Under the pieces are notes generated by a model. That model had not been told where the DNA came from. It was given only the letters and a program-made list of their open reading frames with translations, and searched no databases. A stretch of 64,000 bases of DNA. It comes from Wolfiporia cocos (lineage: Eukaryota; Basidiomycota; Agaricomycetes; Polyporales; Phaeolaceae). Where the stretch lies: positions 94,368-158,367 of the forward strand of contig JACCLO010000027.1 in assembly GCA_029448655.1 (NCBI GenBank). Direction: 5' to 3'. Shown here piece after piece: positions 11,784-22,000 of the stretch (the first letter of the stretch is position 1; the number at the start of each line of letters is the position of its first letter). The position numbers were made by a program, and so were the translations under genes.

Positions 11784-12815
11784 CCCCCTACCCCCGCCCT
11801 TGCGCTTGCGCTTGGGTCTGGGTTTCTATCCTACAGGGGCTATTACTTGTTGCTGCGCACATCCCTTTCTGCCTGACAAGGCGATTGGGATGATAGTTGA
11901 GATCTGGGGGATACATCGCCATCCTCGGCAGAGGATAGGCAACCAGGGAAGCCACACCGCCTTTTTAGGCAGGAGGCCTACCTAACCCGGACTCCAGGGT
12001 CAAGGAGACATGGTCCTCGCTGACAAGCTTGGACCATGCGCGGTTAAGACCCGCCTGTGGAGAAAAGGGGACGGTCTGCCTGTGTGCGCCCAACCCCCTG
12101 TCATGGCAAGCGTTGTTCAGCGCCCCATCACTATCCACAGGGTCATCATTATGATGGCATGGGAATTTTCCAAAGCCGCCTCCCAGGCGTAAGGGACCTG
12201 CTTTGAACCCGTTATGGGAAAAGCAGTGAGGGGGGTGACGTAAAAAATCACCCTGCCATAGGTCACTCGCGGTAGCCAATAGCATAAGTCCTCCGGGCAG
12301 CTCGGCGTGCGAGCATGGGTCAAACGGATTTGGGGCCCCATTGGAAGAGAAGCGCGTGGCCCACTCCTTCGGGATGTGGAGCGCTGCTGTCTCGCGATCT
12401 TAGATCGACAATGGTTTTTTAGCCCTGATGTGACACCCATGTGGCTACAGACGGCAACCTCATTGTTGAAGCATGGACAGGCTAAGGGATGTAAAATCCC
12501 AGCCACTTTCCGGCAGCGTCCCTCCGGGGCGGTGTCGTGTATCCGATTCCCAATCATCTGACCCAGGAACCGGCCTGGCAGTCAGCAACTCTACCCCTGG
12601 AGTCGGCGCCTCTGACCGTTAGGGTCATGCGAATATCCGCGCCGTCTCGGCACAGGGTTTGCGCGCAACATAAGAGTAATTATGCCCCGTAGTACACCTT
12701 CTTTGCTCCTGAAAAGGAGTCCACTACCCTACCTTACATAATCCCTTTTATTCCTGTTCTTGGACGTATCACTGGGAAACTCCGTTTCTCATGAAAACTG
12801 CACTTTCTTAGAATC
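11784..12815 (+). other. Long leader of element A
   Basis: About 1 kb between the primer-binding site and ORF0 without a supported CDS. Several short upstream open frames would hinder scanning. A motif TCCTGAAAAGG at 12707-12717 recurs, on the sense strand, three times in element C upstream of gag. The leader probably holds dimerisation, packaging or ribosome-recruitment structure (inference). Confidence 0.5.
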
Positions 12816-13715
12816 ATGCCCCGCGTTACCCGTCGCACCCGTGGCTCCTCCACTGCCCCCTACGTTAAGCCGGCAAAGCGGTCCCTTCTCAGCCGCATCG
12901 ACACCGCCGACATTCCTCGGGCAGAGGACGTCACCTACACGCTTCCTGTAAAGGAAGACTACACCGGGAAGCTCCATCTTTGGGAGATTCCCGTCCACAT
13001 GCCAAAGCACATCGCTGAGGCTGGGAAACCCGCTCCTCGACCTCCCAAGCCAGTTCCGCTCGCCAAGCGCATCTGGACAGAGGAAGAGAAGCTAGCCGCT
13101 TCCATTACCGCCATGGAGAACCTTATCGAACTCCGCGAACTCAACAAGCTCAAGCTCGCCCGCGATAAGCTGAATAAGCGAATCGCCGCCAAACAAGCCG
13201 CCAAGGAAGCCAAGCAAGCAGCTTCTTCACTGGCCCTCCGTCTCTCCAGCCCGGCGGCCGGACCTTCTGTTCCGGCCAACCACAAGATTCTCGACCCTTC
13301 CCTCATCTTCGGGAAGAAGAAGCCTCTCCAAGCATGCAATCAAGTCATTCCCATGCTAGAAGGCACTCTCACCCGCCTCACTCCTCTCGCCAACCACCCC
13401 CCTAATTACCCAGGCTTCCATATGGAAAACGACATGCGTTTCCATACTATGGTAGTAGAATTAGAGGACTTAGTGGATAACGTAAAGGATAGAGCGAGAC
13501 GGGGGAGGATCACCAATAGAGACTGGAGAATTATGAAAAAGTATTGCAAACAGCTCGGCAATATTTCCTTTTTGGATTGGCGTACGGACTTAGCTCGTAT
13601 CGTAGCAGAATGCGTAGCGCTACAAATTACTTTTGCCTTCGGTGTAACACCACCTGACAAGGTGGCAGGGCCCTCAACTACTTCGGTAGAAGAGGATATA
13701 CTCGCGATTGTATAG
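12816..13715 (+). CDS. ORF0: extra 5' ORF of chromovirus A, unknown function
   Basis: A 299-residue protein encoded upstream of gag. The start ATG follows an out-of-register ATG at 12790 that ends in a stop after seven codons. The N-terminus (about 1-25) is basic and Ser/Thr-rich; residues 85-140 are charged and heptad-like (MENLIELRELNKLKLARDKL) and probably a coiled coil with an Ala/Lys run; residues 205-290 form a predicted helical domain (FHTMVVELEDLVDNVKDRAR...DWRIMKKYC). The C-terminal domain aligns by eye with ORF0 of element C (FTTLITDFDDL...LRRLEKYLRRVEHVFGDLD), so it is kept between clearly different families. Element B has the same ORF with frameshifts. I recognise no enzyme motif, zinc finger or membrane segment. 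A role in RNA packaging, particle assembly or expression of the downstream ORFs is possible but only inferred. It is separated from gag by 144 bases. Confidence 0.8.
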   Translation: MPRVTRRTRGSSTAPYVKPAKRSLLSRIDTADIPRAEDVTYTLPVKEDYTGKLHLWEIPVHMPKHIAEAGKPAPRPPKPVPLAKRIWTEEEKLAASITAMENLIELRELNKLKLARDKLNKRIAAKQAAKEAKQAASSLALRLSSPAAGPSVPANHKILDPSLIFGKKKPLQACNQVIPMLEGTLTRLTPLANHPPNYPGFHMENDMRFHTMVVELEDLVDNVKDRARRGRITNRDWRIMKKYCKQLGNISFLDWRTDLARIVAECVALQITFAFGVTPPDKVAGPSTTSVEEDILAIV

Positions 13716-13859
13716 TAGAAATACTATCATCTTTTAACTCTGAAATAGAGTGCGAGTGTGATCTATAACGAAAGTCGCAGCTTTCAAACCCAATCCCTTC
13801 TTAAGAATCTAAGACAATGAGTACCCGGAAACTAACATTCGTCACAAACAGATTCACAA

Positions 13860-15851
13860 ATGTCTTCCACCTCCTCCGTTAGCACCCCCCTCGCCCCCCG
13901 CAAGATGCGCCTCCGCTCAGAAGGCCCGGTGACCCCGGAAGCTGGTCCCTCGGGAACCCAGCAGCTGGTGACACTAGAACACCTCAGCGAGGAAGAGGAA
14001 GAGGAAGAGGAAGAAGAAATACCGGAGTTCGCTCCCCCGCAAAGGGAATCTCCGACCAACCCCATGGGAACACGCCCAGGCTCCCCCATTGCCGGATACC
14101 CACCGGCTCGTCGAACTCGCCCTATCGGGCCCGCCACCACCCTGGAAATGGAATTTTCGGGTCCGACACGACAAACCAATGTCGCTGTCGAGAACAACCT
14201 CAAAGCGTACCTCCCTGAGGAGGAACACCACAAGGTGGATGGGTCCATACATGGGCCAATCATCGATGCCGCCGTACAACGAAGTGCGGCCATAAGCCAT
14301 GACACCACCGACACCCTAGGTCGAATGGTGCACGCCCGCCTGGAGCGTATCCATGAACGAATCGATTCCCTGGCTGGGCAATCCAGGGCAATCGAACAGA
14401 AGGCCCAAGACGAGCTACACGAAGCGGTCAATTCGGTCCGGAACGAGGTATTGTCCACCATGGTGGACCTCGGCAAGGAACTCCGACAGGAGTACACCGC
14501 CAAGCTCTCCGAAATGGAGAAGCAGCTCCGAAAGGACTACCGGTCCCGGCTGGACGACCTCGAGGATGCGTTCGCAGAGCGCATGGAGAAGGTTGACGAG
14601 GAACTTCGGAGAATTCGCAAGAATCCCTCCGTTCCCAACCCTCCCGGCATCCGCACGCCCCCGGAAGACCCGGCACCGGCCCCCGGTCATGCTCAAGCCA
14701 GAGCAGCCGAGGCCGCTGCCGCCGCACAAGCTGCAGCCGCTGCTGCAGCAGCCGTCGCCCCGCAGATTCCAGGTCTGCCTCAAAACCTGAAAATCCCCCC
14801 TCCCCCCGAATTCTCTGGGTCATCTGGAAAGGTGACTGCGCAGGAATGGGTGGAGAAGATGGGCCTGTACTTCGGTACACTCAGGGTCTACGATGACCAT
14901 GACCGTATCACCACGGCCCTCTTCCGCGTCACAGGGGACGCATACAAGTTTTTCTCGCCTCTCATCAAGAAGGCAGGAAACGGTGAACCTCTCGGCACCT
15001 GGGAGGACTTCACCAAATCCGTAATGGTGCAATATGGGAAGATGACGGATAAGGAGATCGCGAAGAAGGAAATTCGCGGCTACTACGGCACGAAGGGCAA
15101 GGAACTGGCAGAATCGAACTATTTCAATTACTGCAAACGGTTCCGCACCCTCGGCCGGCTCTCCGAAACCGCCAACGAGACTCTGGTGTGGGAATTCACC
15201 GAGACTCTCCCCGAAAAGGTTAAGGACACCTTAAACGTCCTCGGCAAGACTCCGTTCTTCAAGGCCCCGACCGACATCGAACCTCTGATCGACTTCGCTC
15301 TGGAAATGTACCAAACGTCATATCCAGACAAGATCAAGGGCTCGATCTTCGAGAAGGTCGGCAAGAAGGACTCGGCCCCTGCCGAAAAGAAGGAGACGTC
15401 CTCCGCTTCTGCGAAGAAGTCGGAGAAAAAGAAGGACAAGGGAAAGGCGCCCGCCAAAGCCCCCGCCGACACCGCCAATGCCGTCTGCACCTATTGCAAG
15501 CAGACGGGACACTATTTCAACAAGTGTCCTAAGCTTGCCGCGGACAAGGCTGCGGGAACGTTCGTGCCTGCCGCTCAGCGGGCCGAACAACAAAGGGCGA
15601 AGGATGCAGCTGTCGCGTCTGGAAAGACCACGGCTGCTCCTTCGGGTAGTGGAAAGGGACAGGCTTCTGGCAAGAAGCCGTACTCGGCGCCCCCCGCGGA
15701 TGGCAAGACGTATCGTGCCCGAACAATCTGGGAAGAAGTGACAGCTGACTCAAGCTCAGCAGGACCCTCGGCCCCCGCCACCACCGTCGCCAATGTCGGG
15801 ACCATCTCGGTTCCCCTCGCCCCAACCACACGTCTCGAAGACGTTCTGTGA
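13860..15851 (+). CDS. gag: Gag polyprotein of element A
   Basis: 663 residues. Order: a Ser/Pro/Glu-rich N-terminal tail with an acidic run (about 41-55), a long charged coiled coil (about 165-265), an Ala-rich linker (about 275-300), a capsid-like Retrotrans_gag region (about 310-500; QEWVEKMGLYFGTL...), a Lys-rich segment, and a single CCHC zinc knuckle at residues 543-556 (CTYCKQTGHYFNKC), followed by a basic Gly/Ser-rich tail. It forms the virus-like particle and binds element RNA. The stop at 15849-15851 lies inside the pol ORF, which overlaps by 59 bases in the +1 frame. Element B Gag is nearly identical (665 aa). Intact, so probably functional. Confidence 0.95.
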   Translation: MSSTSSVSTPLAPRKMRLRSEGPVTPEAGPSGTQQLVTLEHLSEEEEEEEEEEIPEFAPPQRESPTNPMGTRPGSPIAGYPPARRTRPIGPATTLEMEFSGPTRQTNVAVENNLKAYLPEEEHHKVDGSIHGPIIDAAVQRSAAISHDTTDTLGRMVHARLERIHERIDSLAGQSRAIEQKAQDELHEAVNSVRNEVLSTMVDLGKELRQEYTAKLSEMEKQLRKDYRSRLDDLEDAFAERMEKVDEELRRIRKNPSVPNPPGIRTPPEDPAPAPGHAQARAAEAAAAAQAAAAAAAAVAPQIPGLPQNLKIPPPPEFSGSSGKVTAQEWVEKMGLYFGTLRVYDDHDRITTALFRVTGDAYKFFSPLIKKAGNGEPLGTWEDFTKSVMVQYGKMTDKEIAKKEIRGYYGTKGKELAESNYFNYCKRFRTLGRLSETANETLVWEFTETLPEKVKDTLNVLGKTPFFKAPTDIEPLIDFALEMYQTSYPDKIKGSIFEKVGKKDSAPAEKKETSSASAKKSEKKKDKGKAPAKAPADTANAVCTYCKQTGHYFNKCPKLAADKAAGTFVPAAQRAEQQRAKDAAVASGKTTAAPSGSGKGQASGKKPYSAPPADGKTYRARTIWEEVTADSSSAGPSAPATTVANVGTISVPLAPTTRLEDVL

Positions 15852-18800
15852 AGAACACACCAGCCCCGCAGCGGCTGGGAGTGTACAGCGCCCCGAAGAA
15901 GCGCACCTCTACGAAGAGGCTTCACAGAGACCCCTTACCTTGTGGGAAGATAAGGCGGTCGTACGTCACCCGGTATCCCATCTCGGTATATTCGGTAACT
16001 CGGCAATGGACTTTGCCCGGAGGACAAGGACACTAGCTACACGTGCCCCTCCTGTACAATACTTTTATCCTGACCCGCTCGCGCTGAAATTTTTCACTTT
16101 GTATAATGTACATGGAAACGATTCTCGAGACGACAATAAATCGTTCTCTATCGAAGTGGAACTGTGGGTATATGGAAAGAAAGTAAACGCCATGGCATTA
16201 ATCGACACCGGTGCATCAATAAGCGTCATAGATAAGAAACTCGTACATGAGGAGAAATTAGTCACTCAGAAACTACCTGCACCTCTCGAGATTCGTAACG
16301 CCGACGGTACCTCTAATACTGCCGGTAATATCAATATGGCAGTAAAAGCTTATATGGTGCACGAGGAACACAAGTCCACCGAATTCTTGTACGTAATGGA
16401 CGTACAGAATGCGGATGTGATCCTCGGATATGACTGGTTCCTGAAACACAACCCGGACTTCAATTGGCCGGAAGGAACCTTCACATATCGGTGTACGGAA
16501 AAATGCAAACATGGCAAACGGGTCTCGATTTCTGAGGAAGAAGACGAAATCGAACCTCGCAACATCTATCAGATTATCAACGACTTTCCAATAGATTTTC
16601 TCGGCTTAGAGGAGCCTGAGAACCCCTTTGTCGCTTGGGTGAACACCCTTGACGAAGGAACGGAACTCCTTATCGATGCCATTCAGTCGATAACGGAGAA
16701 GTCGGATGATGAATTCCTGACAGATGCGGATCTCCAGAAATGGAAATCCTTGGTTCCGGAGGAATACCAGGAGTTTGGTCCCACGGTATTTTCTCAACGC
16801 GCATCCGAAAGGATGCCCGAACGGAAACCATACGACCACGCCATCGACTTCCCCGATGACGCGGTACTACCGCCCCCGAGTAAGGCATACAAGATGTCTC
16901 CTCAGGAAGCGAACTCACTAGATCAGTGGATTCAGGAAGAGTTACGGAAGGGCTACATCCGACACTCGAAATCCCCGATCGCGAGCCCGGTCTTCTTCGT
17001 CCCTAAAAAAGACGGCGGAGCCCGAATGGTAGTCGATTACCGAAAAGTAAACGACTTAACCATTAAAAACAGGTACCCTCTCCCACGCATAGACGAGCTT
17101 ATCGATAAGCTTAGCCAGGCTTCGATATTTACGAAGCTCGACTTGCGTTGGGGTTACAACAACGTAAGAATCAAGGAGGGAGATGAATGGAAGACCGCAT
17201 TCATTACGCCTAACGGCCTTTACGAAGCTGTAGTCATGTACTTCGGCTTTTGTAATGCACCCAGCACGTTCCAACACATGATGAACGATATTCTAGGTGA
17301 CCTTATCAGAGAAGGAAAGGTCATTGTCTACCTAGACGACATCCTTGTGTTCGGAAACGACCTGTTGGAACACCGTCGTATTGTCAAGCAAGTATTACAA
17401 ATCTTGCAAGACAACGACTTGTTCGCGAAGCCTGAAAAGTGCTTCTTCGAACAGAGCAGTATTGAATACCTGGGAATGATCATTTCCAAAGGAAAAGTCG
17501 AAATGGACCCTAAGAAGGTAGCCGGTGTCATGGACTGGCCTACACCTGCCAAGGTGAAGGACGTCCAAGCCTTTGTTGGCTTCGCCAACTACTACCGTCG
17601 GTTCATTAAAGATTTCTCCAAAGTGGTTAAGCCGTTAACCGAACTGTCCAAGAAAAACACGCAATGGAACTGGGGACCCGAACAAGCGGAAGCCTTCCAA
17701 ACTCTCAAGGAAGCTTTCACATCGGCTCCAATACTCCGGATCCCAGATCAGGAGTCCCCGTTCCGCGTGGAAGCGGATTCTTCCGATTACGCAACTGGTG
17801 CAGTGCTATCGCAATACTCTTCGGAGGATAAGCTCTGGCACCCGGTAGCCTTTTACTCGAAATCTCTATCAGCACCCGAAAGGAACTATGAGATTTACGA
17901 TAAGGAGTTGCTCGCAATCATCCGCGCTCTAGAGGAATGGAGACATTACCTCGAAGGACATCCACACAAGTTTGAAGTATGGTCGGATCATCTCAATCTG
18001 ACATATTTCAAATCGGCACAACGGCTAACCCGGAGACAGGCACGTTGGAGTCTTTACCTGACAAGGTTCAACTTCACCATGTGCCACAAACCCGGTAAAA
18101 CAATGCTTACGGCTGACCCTCTGTCACGGAGGCCAGACCATGAAGAGGGGGTGGAACTCGACAATCGCGATCAAATTTTGCTGAAACCGGAATACTTTAC
18201 GGTCAGGGCGCTAGAAGCGTCACAGCAGGAGATACAATCAGGCGACGAGGACCTTCTCCGACAAATCCGACAAGCCCTCATGGACGATCAAATTACCAAG
18301 GATTACCAGGAACTACTGAAAAGTGGTCCCAAGGAATTCGGTAAAGATCTCCAGGAATGGAACATGGAGGCCGGATTACTCCTCAGACGAGGAAAAGTGT
18401 ACGTTCCAAAAGAGCCTAAAGAATTGCGCACGAAGATTCTGGAGTTACATCATGACCATGTGACTGCCGGACACTTCGGACGATGGAAGACCTATGAACT
18501 TCTATCACGTAATTACTGGTGGCCTGGAATGACCACGATGGTGAAGCAATACGTGGAAGGTTGTGACACATGCCAGCGCATGAAGAACCGCAACCAGACC
18601 CCGTATGGACCCCTGCAACCGCTCCCAGTACCGGAAGCACCATGGGACACAATCACCATCGACTTCATTGTCCACTTACCGCCTAGTGGCGAACGTAAAC
18701 AATTCACTGCCATTATGGTAGTAGTGGACCGATTGACCAAGCGCGCACACTTCATTCCCATTTCGGACAATATCTCGGCAAAGGAATTAGCGAACCTCCT

Positions 18801-20328
18801 GTACCTTCGGATTTATCCGAACCACGGGCTCCCGAAACAAATCATTTCGGACAGAGGACCGCAATTCTCTTCTGAGCTATTCAAGGGATGGTGCGAGCAA
18901 TTGGGAATTCAGAGGTCGATGACAACAGCCTATCACCCGCAAGCGGACGGCCAAACGGAGAGAATTAACCAAATTCTAGAACAATACCTACGATGCTACA
19001 TCGACGTTATCCAAAAAGATAACTGGGTATTCTATCTCCCCACGGCAGAGTTCGCGTACAATAACGCGGCTAGTGAGACGACCAAGAATAGTCCATTCTT
19101 CGTCGAACTAGGAAGGCATCCCAATGCAGGACCTACGGATTTGAAGCCGACGCAATATTCGGATTTAAATCAATTTGCTTACGCCAGATGGTCAGCACAA
19201 GAACAAGCTAAGGCAGCTATGAAACTGGCTGCTGAACGCTGGTCTTGGTATTATGATCAACACAAGCGCTCGGTACCGTTTAAAGTCGGCGACAAAGTAC
19301 TCGTTGACGCCCGTAGCTGGCAAGACTCCGAAAGAAGTCTTAGCCCACGCTATTTGGGACCATTTAAGATAATCGAACAATTGTCTCCGGTCACCTTTAG
19401 GGTACACATGGACGAGCAATACAGGGCTTACCACCCAGTATTCCACGCTTCCAAGTTGGTCATGTACAAGGACCCGGTGCATCAGAAAAAACCAGAGCCT
19501 CAACCAGAAATGGTCGACGGCGAGGAGTTATGGGAAGTCGAGAAGATCTTAGATCATCGTCTCCGCGCAGGAAGAGTTGAATACAGAATCCGTTGGAAGG
19601 GATTCGGTATCAATGACGACTCCTGGGTACGCGAAGCGGATCTCGACTCGGCATACGACATTTTGCAGGAATACAAGGCTTCACACCCTATTCCAATGCA
19701 GGATGTCCCCCTCAGGCGATCAGCTAGAAGGAAAGAAGCAGTTCATGTCTTCGACCCTGACAGCGACGACTGGGAAGCCGACGAATGCACGTGGCCAGAC
19801 GACTGGCCGCAGTATCGCGAAGAATTTGCGAAGGATCCTAAGCAACGCATGGTTAGACACCCCGACGGGGGATGGATGTCAGCGGACATTAACCAAAACG
19901 CGGATTTGAAAATAGTAGTCGGTGAAGGCGGCCGAATGCCGGAAAAAGGAACCAAGGACTCGGTTGGGTTTGACCTGTACACTGCAACAGGCGACGTTCT
20001 GCCAGCTCACGGGCAGACAGAATACAACACCAAACTGAAAATCCAGGTACCTTTCGGCACTTACGGACGTATTGCCCCCCGCTCTAGTCTCGCACGCAAA
20101 GGCATAGACGTAATGGGTGGCGTTATCGACCACGATTATCAAGGCGAAGTAATCATCATTCTCCGGAATCACTCCGACATATCTATCGATATTCGGGCCG
20201 GCGATAAGATTGCCCAGCTAATCTGCGAAGTTGCAAAGGACCCGCATATTACGCTACACGGAAAATCTTACTTTGAAAAGATTAAATCCGAGCGCGGTAC
20301 TGGTGGATTCGGCTCCACAGGAAAGTAA
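15793..20328 (+). CDS. pol: Pol polyprotein of element A: PR-RT-RH-INT-chromodomain-dUTPase
   Basis: 1511 residues, no stops. Aspartic protease with active site DTGA at residue 138; reverse transcriptase with YLDD at 513-516; RNase H (about 650-770); integrase with an HHCC finger (H-H near 885, GCDTC near 923) and catalytic D957, D1020 and E1056, spacing DX35E; chromodomain about 1247-1300 (WEVEKILDHR...YRIRWKGFG), which in chromoviruses reads histone methyl marks; then, unusually, a complete trimeric-type dUTPase about 1375-1511 with motifs GFDLY, PRSSLARKGI, GVIDHDYQGEV, GDKIAQLI and C-terminal RGTGGFGSTG. The dUTPase would hydrolyse dUTP and limit uracil in the cDNA. The first ATG lies inside gag, in the +1 frame; expression could be by +1 frameshift or reinitiation. 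Which is used cannot be told from sequence. Confidence 0.96.
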   Translation: MSGPSRFPSPQPHVSKTFCEEHTSPAAAGSVQRPEEAHLYEEASQRPLTLWEDKAVVRHPVSHLGIFGNSAMDFARRTRTLATRAPPVQYFYPDPLALKFFTLYNVHGNDSRDDNKSFSIEVELWVYGKKVNAMALIDTGASISVIDKKLVHEEKLVTQKLPAPLEIRNADGTSNTAGNINMAVKAYMVHEEHKSTEFLYVMDVQNADVILGYDWFLKHNPDFNWPEGTFTYRCTEKCKHGKRVSISEEEDEIEPRNIYQIINDFPIDFLGLEEPENPFVAWVNTLDEGTELLIDAIQSITEKSDDEFLTDADLQKWKSLVPEEYQEFGPTVFSQRASERMPERKPYDHAIDFPDDAVLPPPSKAYKMSPQEANSLDQWIQEELRKGYIRHSKSPIASPVFFVPKKDGGARMVVDYRKVNDLTIKNRYPLPRIDELIDKLSQASIFTKLDLRWGYNNVRIKEGDEWKTAFITPNGLYEAVVMYFGFCNAPSTFQHMMNDILGDLIREGKVIVYLDDILVFGNDLLEHRRIVKQVLQILQDNDLFAKPEKCFFEQSSIEYLGMIISKGKVEMDPKKVAGVMDWPTPAKVKDVQAFVGFANYYRRFIKDFSKVVKPLTELSKKNTQWNWGPEQAEAFQTLKEAFTSAPILRIPDQESPFRVEADSSDYATGAVLSQYSSEDKLWHPVAFYSKSLSAPERNYEIYDKELLAIIRALEEWRHYLEGHPHKFEVWSDHLNLTYFKSAQRLTRRQARWSLYLTRFNFTMCHKPGKTMLTADPLSRRPDHEEGVELDNRDQILLKPEYFTVRALEASQQEIQSGDEDLLRQIRQALMDDQITKDYQELLKSGPKEFGKDLQEWNMEAGLLLRRGKVYVPKEPKELRTKILELHHDHVTAGHFGRWKTYELLSRNYWWPGMTTMVKQYVEGCDTCQRMKNRNQTPYGPLQPLPVPEAPWDTITIDFIVHLPPSGERKQFTAIMVVVDRLTKRAHFIPISDNISAKELANLLYLRIYPNHGLPKQIISDRGPQFSSELFKGWCEQLGIQRSMTTAYHPQADGQTERINQILEQYLRCYIDVIQKDNWVFYLPTAEFAYNNAASETTKNSPFFVELGRHPNAGPTDLKPTQYSDLNQFAYARWSAQEQAKAAMKLAAERWSWYYDQHKRSVPFKVGDKVLVDARSWQDSERSLSPRYLGPFKIIEQLSPVTFRVHMDEQYRAYHPVFHASKLVMYKDPVHQKKPEPQPEMVDGEELWEVEKILDHRLRAGRVEYRIRWKGFGINDDSWVREADLDSAYDILQEYKASHPIPMQDVPLRRSARRKEAVHVFDPDSDDWEADECTWPDDWPQYREEFAKDPKQRMVRHPDGGWMSADINQNADLKIVVGEGGRMPEKGTKDSVGFDLYTATGDVLPAHGQTEYNTKLKIQVPFGTYGRIAPRSSLARKGIDVMGGVIDHDYQGEVIIILRNHSDISIDIRAGDKIAQLICEVAKDPHITLHGKSYFEKIKSERGTGGFGSTGK

Positions 20329-20367
20329 TCGTTCCATTAGGGACAATGAAACCTGAAGAGGGGGTAA

Positions 20368-21088
20368 TGTCACAGATTTGGGACATGCCACTATTTTTCC
20401 CGTATTTTTACCTATTTATCTGGTATTTCTACGACCTTGTAGACGTTTACGCTGCTAAGCGCCCGTCTACACGTACACGCAACCAAGCAACACGTACACG
20501 AAACCAAACAACACGTACACAACGCGGTATACGTCCACCTGTCATAACAACACGTACATAATACGCCCGTACGCGTCAATGACTCAGCGGACTAACCTCC
20601 GGTGTCACGCGCCTTACTCATATCCCGCTACCGGGCTATGTCAGTACAATTGGATAAGCGGCCCGCTCGTTATCACATGCCAATGCCCTTACGATTACTC
20701 ATATCCCGATACCGGTATATAAGAATCACATGCATGGCTTACTAACGTAGCTACAGCCACTTCCACAACATGGACCTACGGTCCAAACAAACGATCTTAC
20801 TGGTGCGGCCATTACCGGCGCACATGGTCTATTGTAGTTTACGACTTAACCATATTAGTTATGTCTGCGCACAGACCACCTTCATGTTTGGCTCCCTTAC
20901 CGGTAAACCAAACAAAGCATGTATATAAGTAGGGCTATCACTGCGGATAAGCCTTAGATTTGTTCTCTGCATTCGCACAGTCACATATCATCTCTGCTTG
21001 CGCCCACTAGTCTCCTCACCAACCTTCTGCAACTCCTTCAAGTCGCCTACAAGGTTATAGTGTGAGTCCCACAGTCTAGTCTGTGTCA
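20368..21088 (+). repeat. Element A 3' LTR
   Basis: 721 bp, same length and by eye the same sequence as the 5' LTR. It is preceded by a polypurine tract, GAAGAGGGGGTAA (about 20355-20367), which directly abuts TGTCACAG and would prime plus-strand DNA. The same GGGGGTAA-TGTCAC junction occurs in B, C and D. Confidence 0.95.
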
Positions 21089-22000
21089 GTCATGTGCTAC
21101 TGTATAGTGCATGCCCGATAAGGAGTGTGGGCTTGGTTGCCATAAGGGCGACCAAGTGGAACGTCTACTCTACAAAGGCCGTGACCCGCCGGTAATGGCC
21201 GAGCCAATGGTAAAAGAGAGAGCGTGTGGTCTCATCGTTAGATGGACTTGTGAAGACGGGCGCAGCCCGGGTATAAGGGATGCCGGTTGCCGGATACCGT
21301 GAGGTATAATGGCGATTGGCCGGTCATCGTGTGCTGACCAAGGCGAGACGCCGAGGTCGTAATGCTATTGGGCCAGCAGGCACCGTAGCATGTGATATGT
21401 CCGGACCGGATGGTTACCGGAACATATGGTGGTCTTAGCCGTGAGGCGAGGACCGGTGTTTGGGCAACGCCGTGATGGCAGAAGCCCGGGACTTGGAGAA
21501 CGCCGAGTCCGTGGGATGGCCGAGAAGGCCGAGCCTATAGCGATATTGCCTTGGTGCTAATATAGTGCTATTTGGCCGTGTTGCCATTATTATGCGAAGG
21601 CGTGGCGCGCCTGAGGTGCCATTGTGATCAAAGATCTTATGGCGGTGGGAAGCCGGGAAGGCCGACCCAATAGTACAAGGCCGCGAGGCACTGTTTGTAC
21701 TTGTGGACATTATTATGCGAGCGTGCCGCGCTCGGCCTATCATTATGATCTAGGATCTATGACGTGGCTGGTCTTGCTCTGTCGGGCGAGACCTGTATGA
21801 CGTAGCTGTAGTGTTGCTATTGGACCGGAAGGTGCCGTAGCGTTATGTAAGCTAGTCATGTGGTGATAAACCCAGTTAAGAGCTTGTCGTGGTGGCAATG
21901 GGAGTTAACCCGTAGATAACTTGTAGGTAGACGTATAAATCCCAGGTAAATTGCTATAATCGTAGGAAAAATGCTGTAAGCCCCAGATAAATCTGTGACA

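Larger units (their letters stand above)
11050..21088 (+). mobile_element. Element A: complete Ty3/gypsy chromovirus with ORF0 and dUTPase
   Basis: It is 10,039 bp long and is bounded by two LTRs of 721 bp that look identical by eye, with perfect 5-bp duplications GTCAT at 11045-11049 and 21089-21093. Inside are a 1-kb leader, ORF0, gag and an uninterrupted pol with protease, RT, RNase H, integrase, chromodomain and dUTPase. Identical LTRs, an intact target duplication and intact ORFs indicate a recent insertion that may still be competent. It lies within solo LTR J. Confidence 0.96.
10861..22000 (-). mobile_element. Solo LTR J (about 1.1 kb) split by element A
   Basis: It starts TGACACAG at 10861 and ends ATCTGTGACA at 22000, with perfect CGCCA duplications at 10856-10860 and 22001-22005. 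Removing element A and one GTCAT leaves about 1096 bp, long for these families. On the minus strand TATATAAG is followed after 34 nt by AGTTCTATTC, the predicted start. J inserted in the coding region of a minus-strand gene, whose halves are at 9480-10860 and 22001-23232. A related fragment lies near 56975-57163. Confidence 0.88.

Noticed and set aside
13832..14503. Long open frame antisense to gag of A (and its twin at 47886-48566)
   Set aside because: Shadow of the Gag reading frame; Ser/Arg-rich with no independent signal.
20346..20561. Short ORF starting with MKPEEGVMSQIWDMP at the pol-LTR junction (also 11049 and 41849)
   Set aside because: It spans the polypurine tract and U3 of the LTR; present because LTRs are repeated, not a gene.
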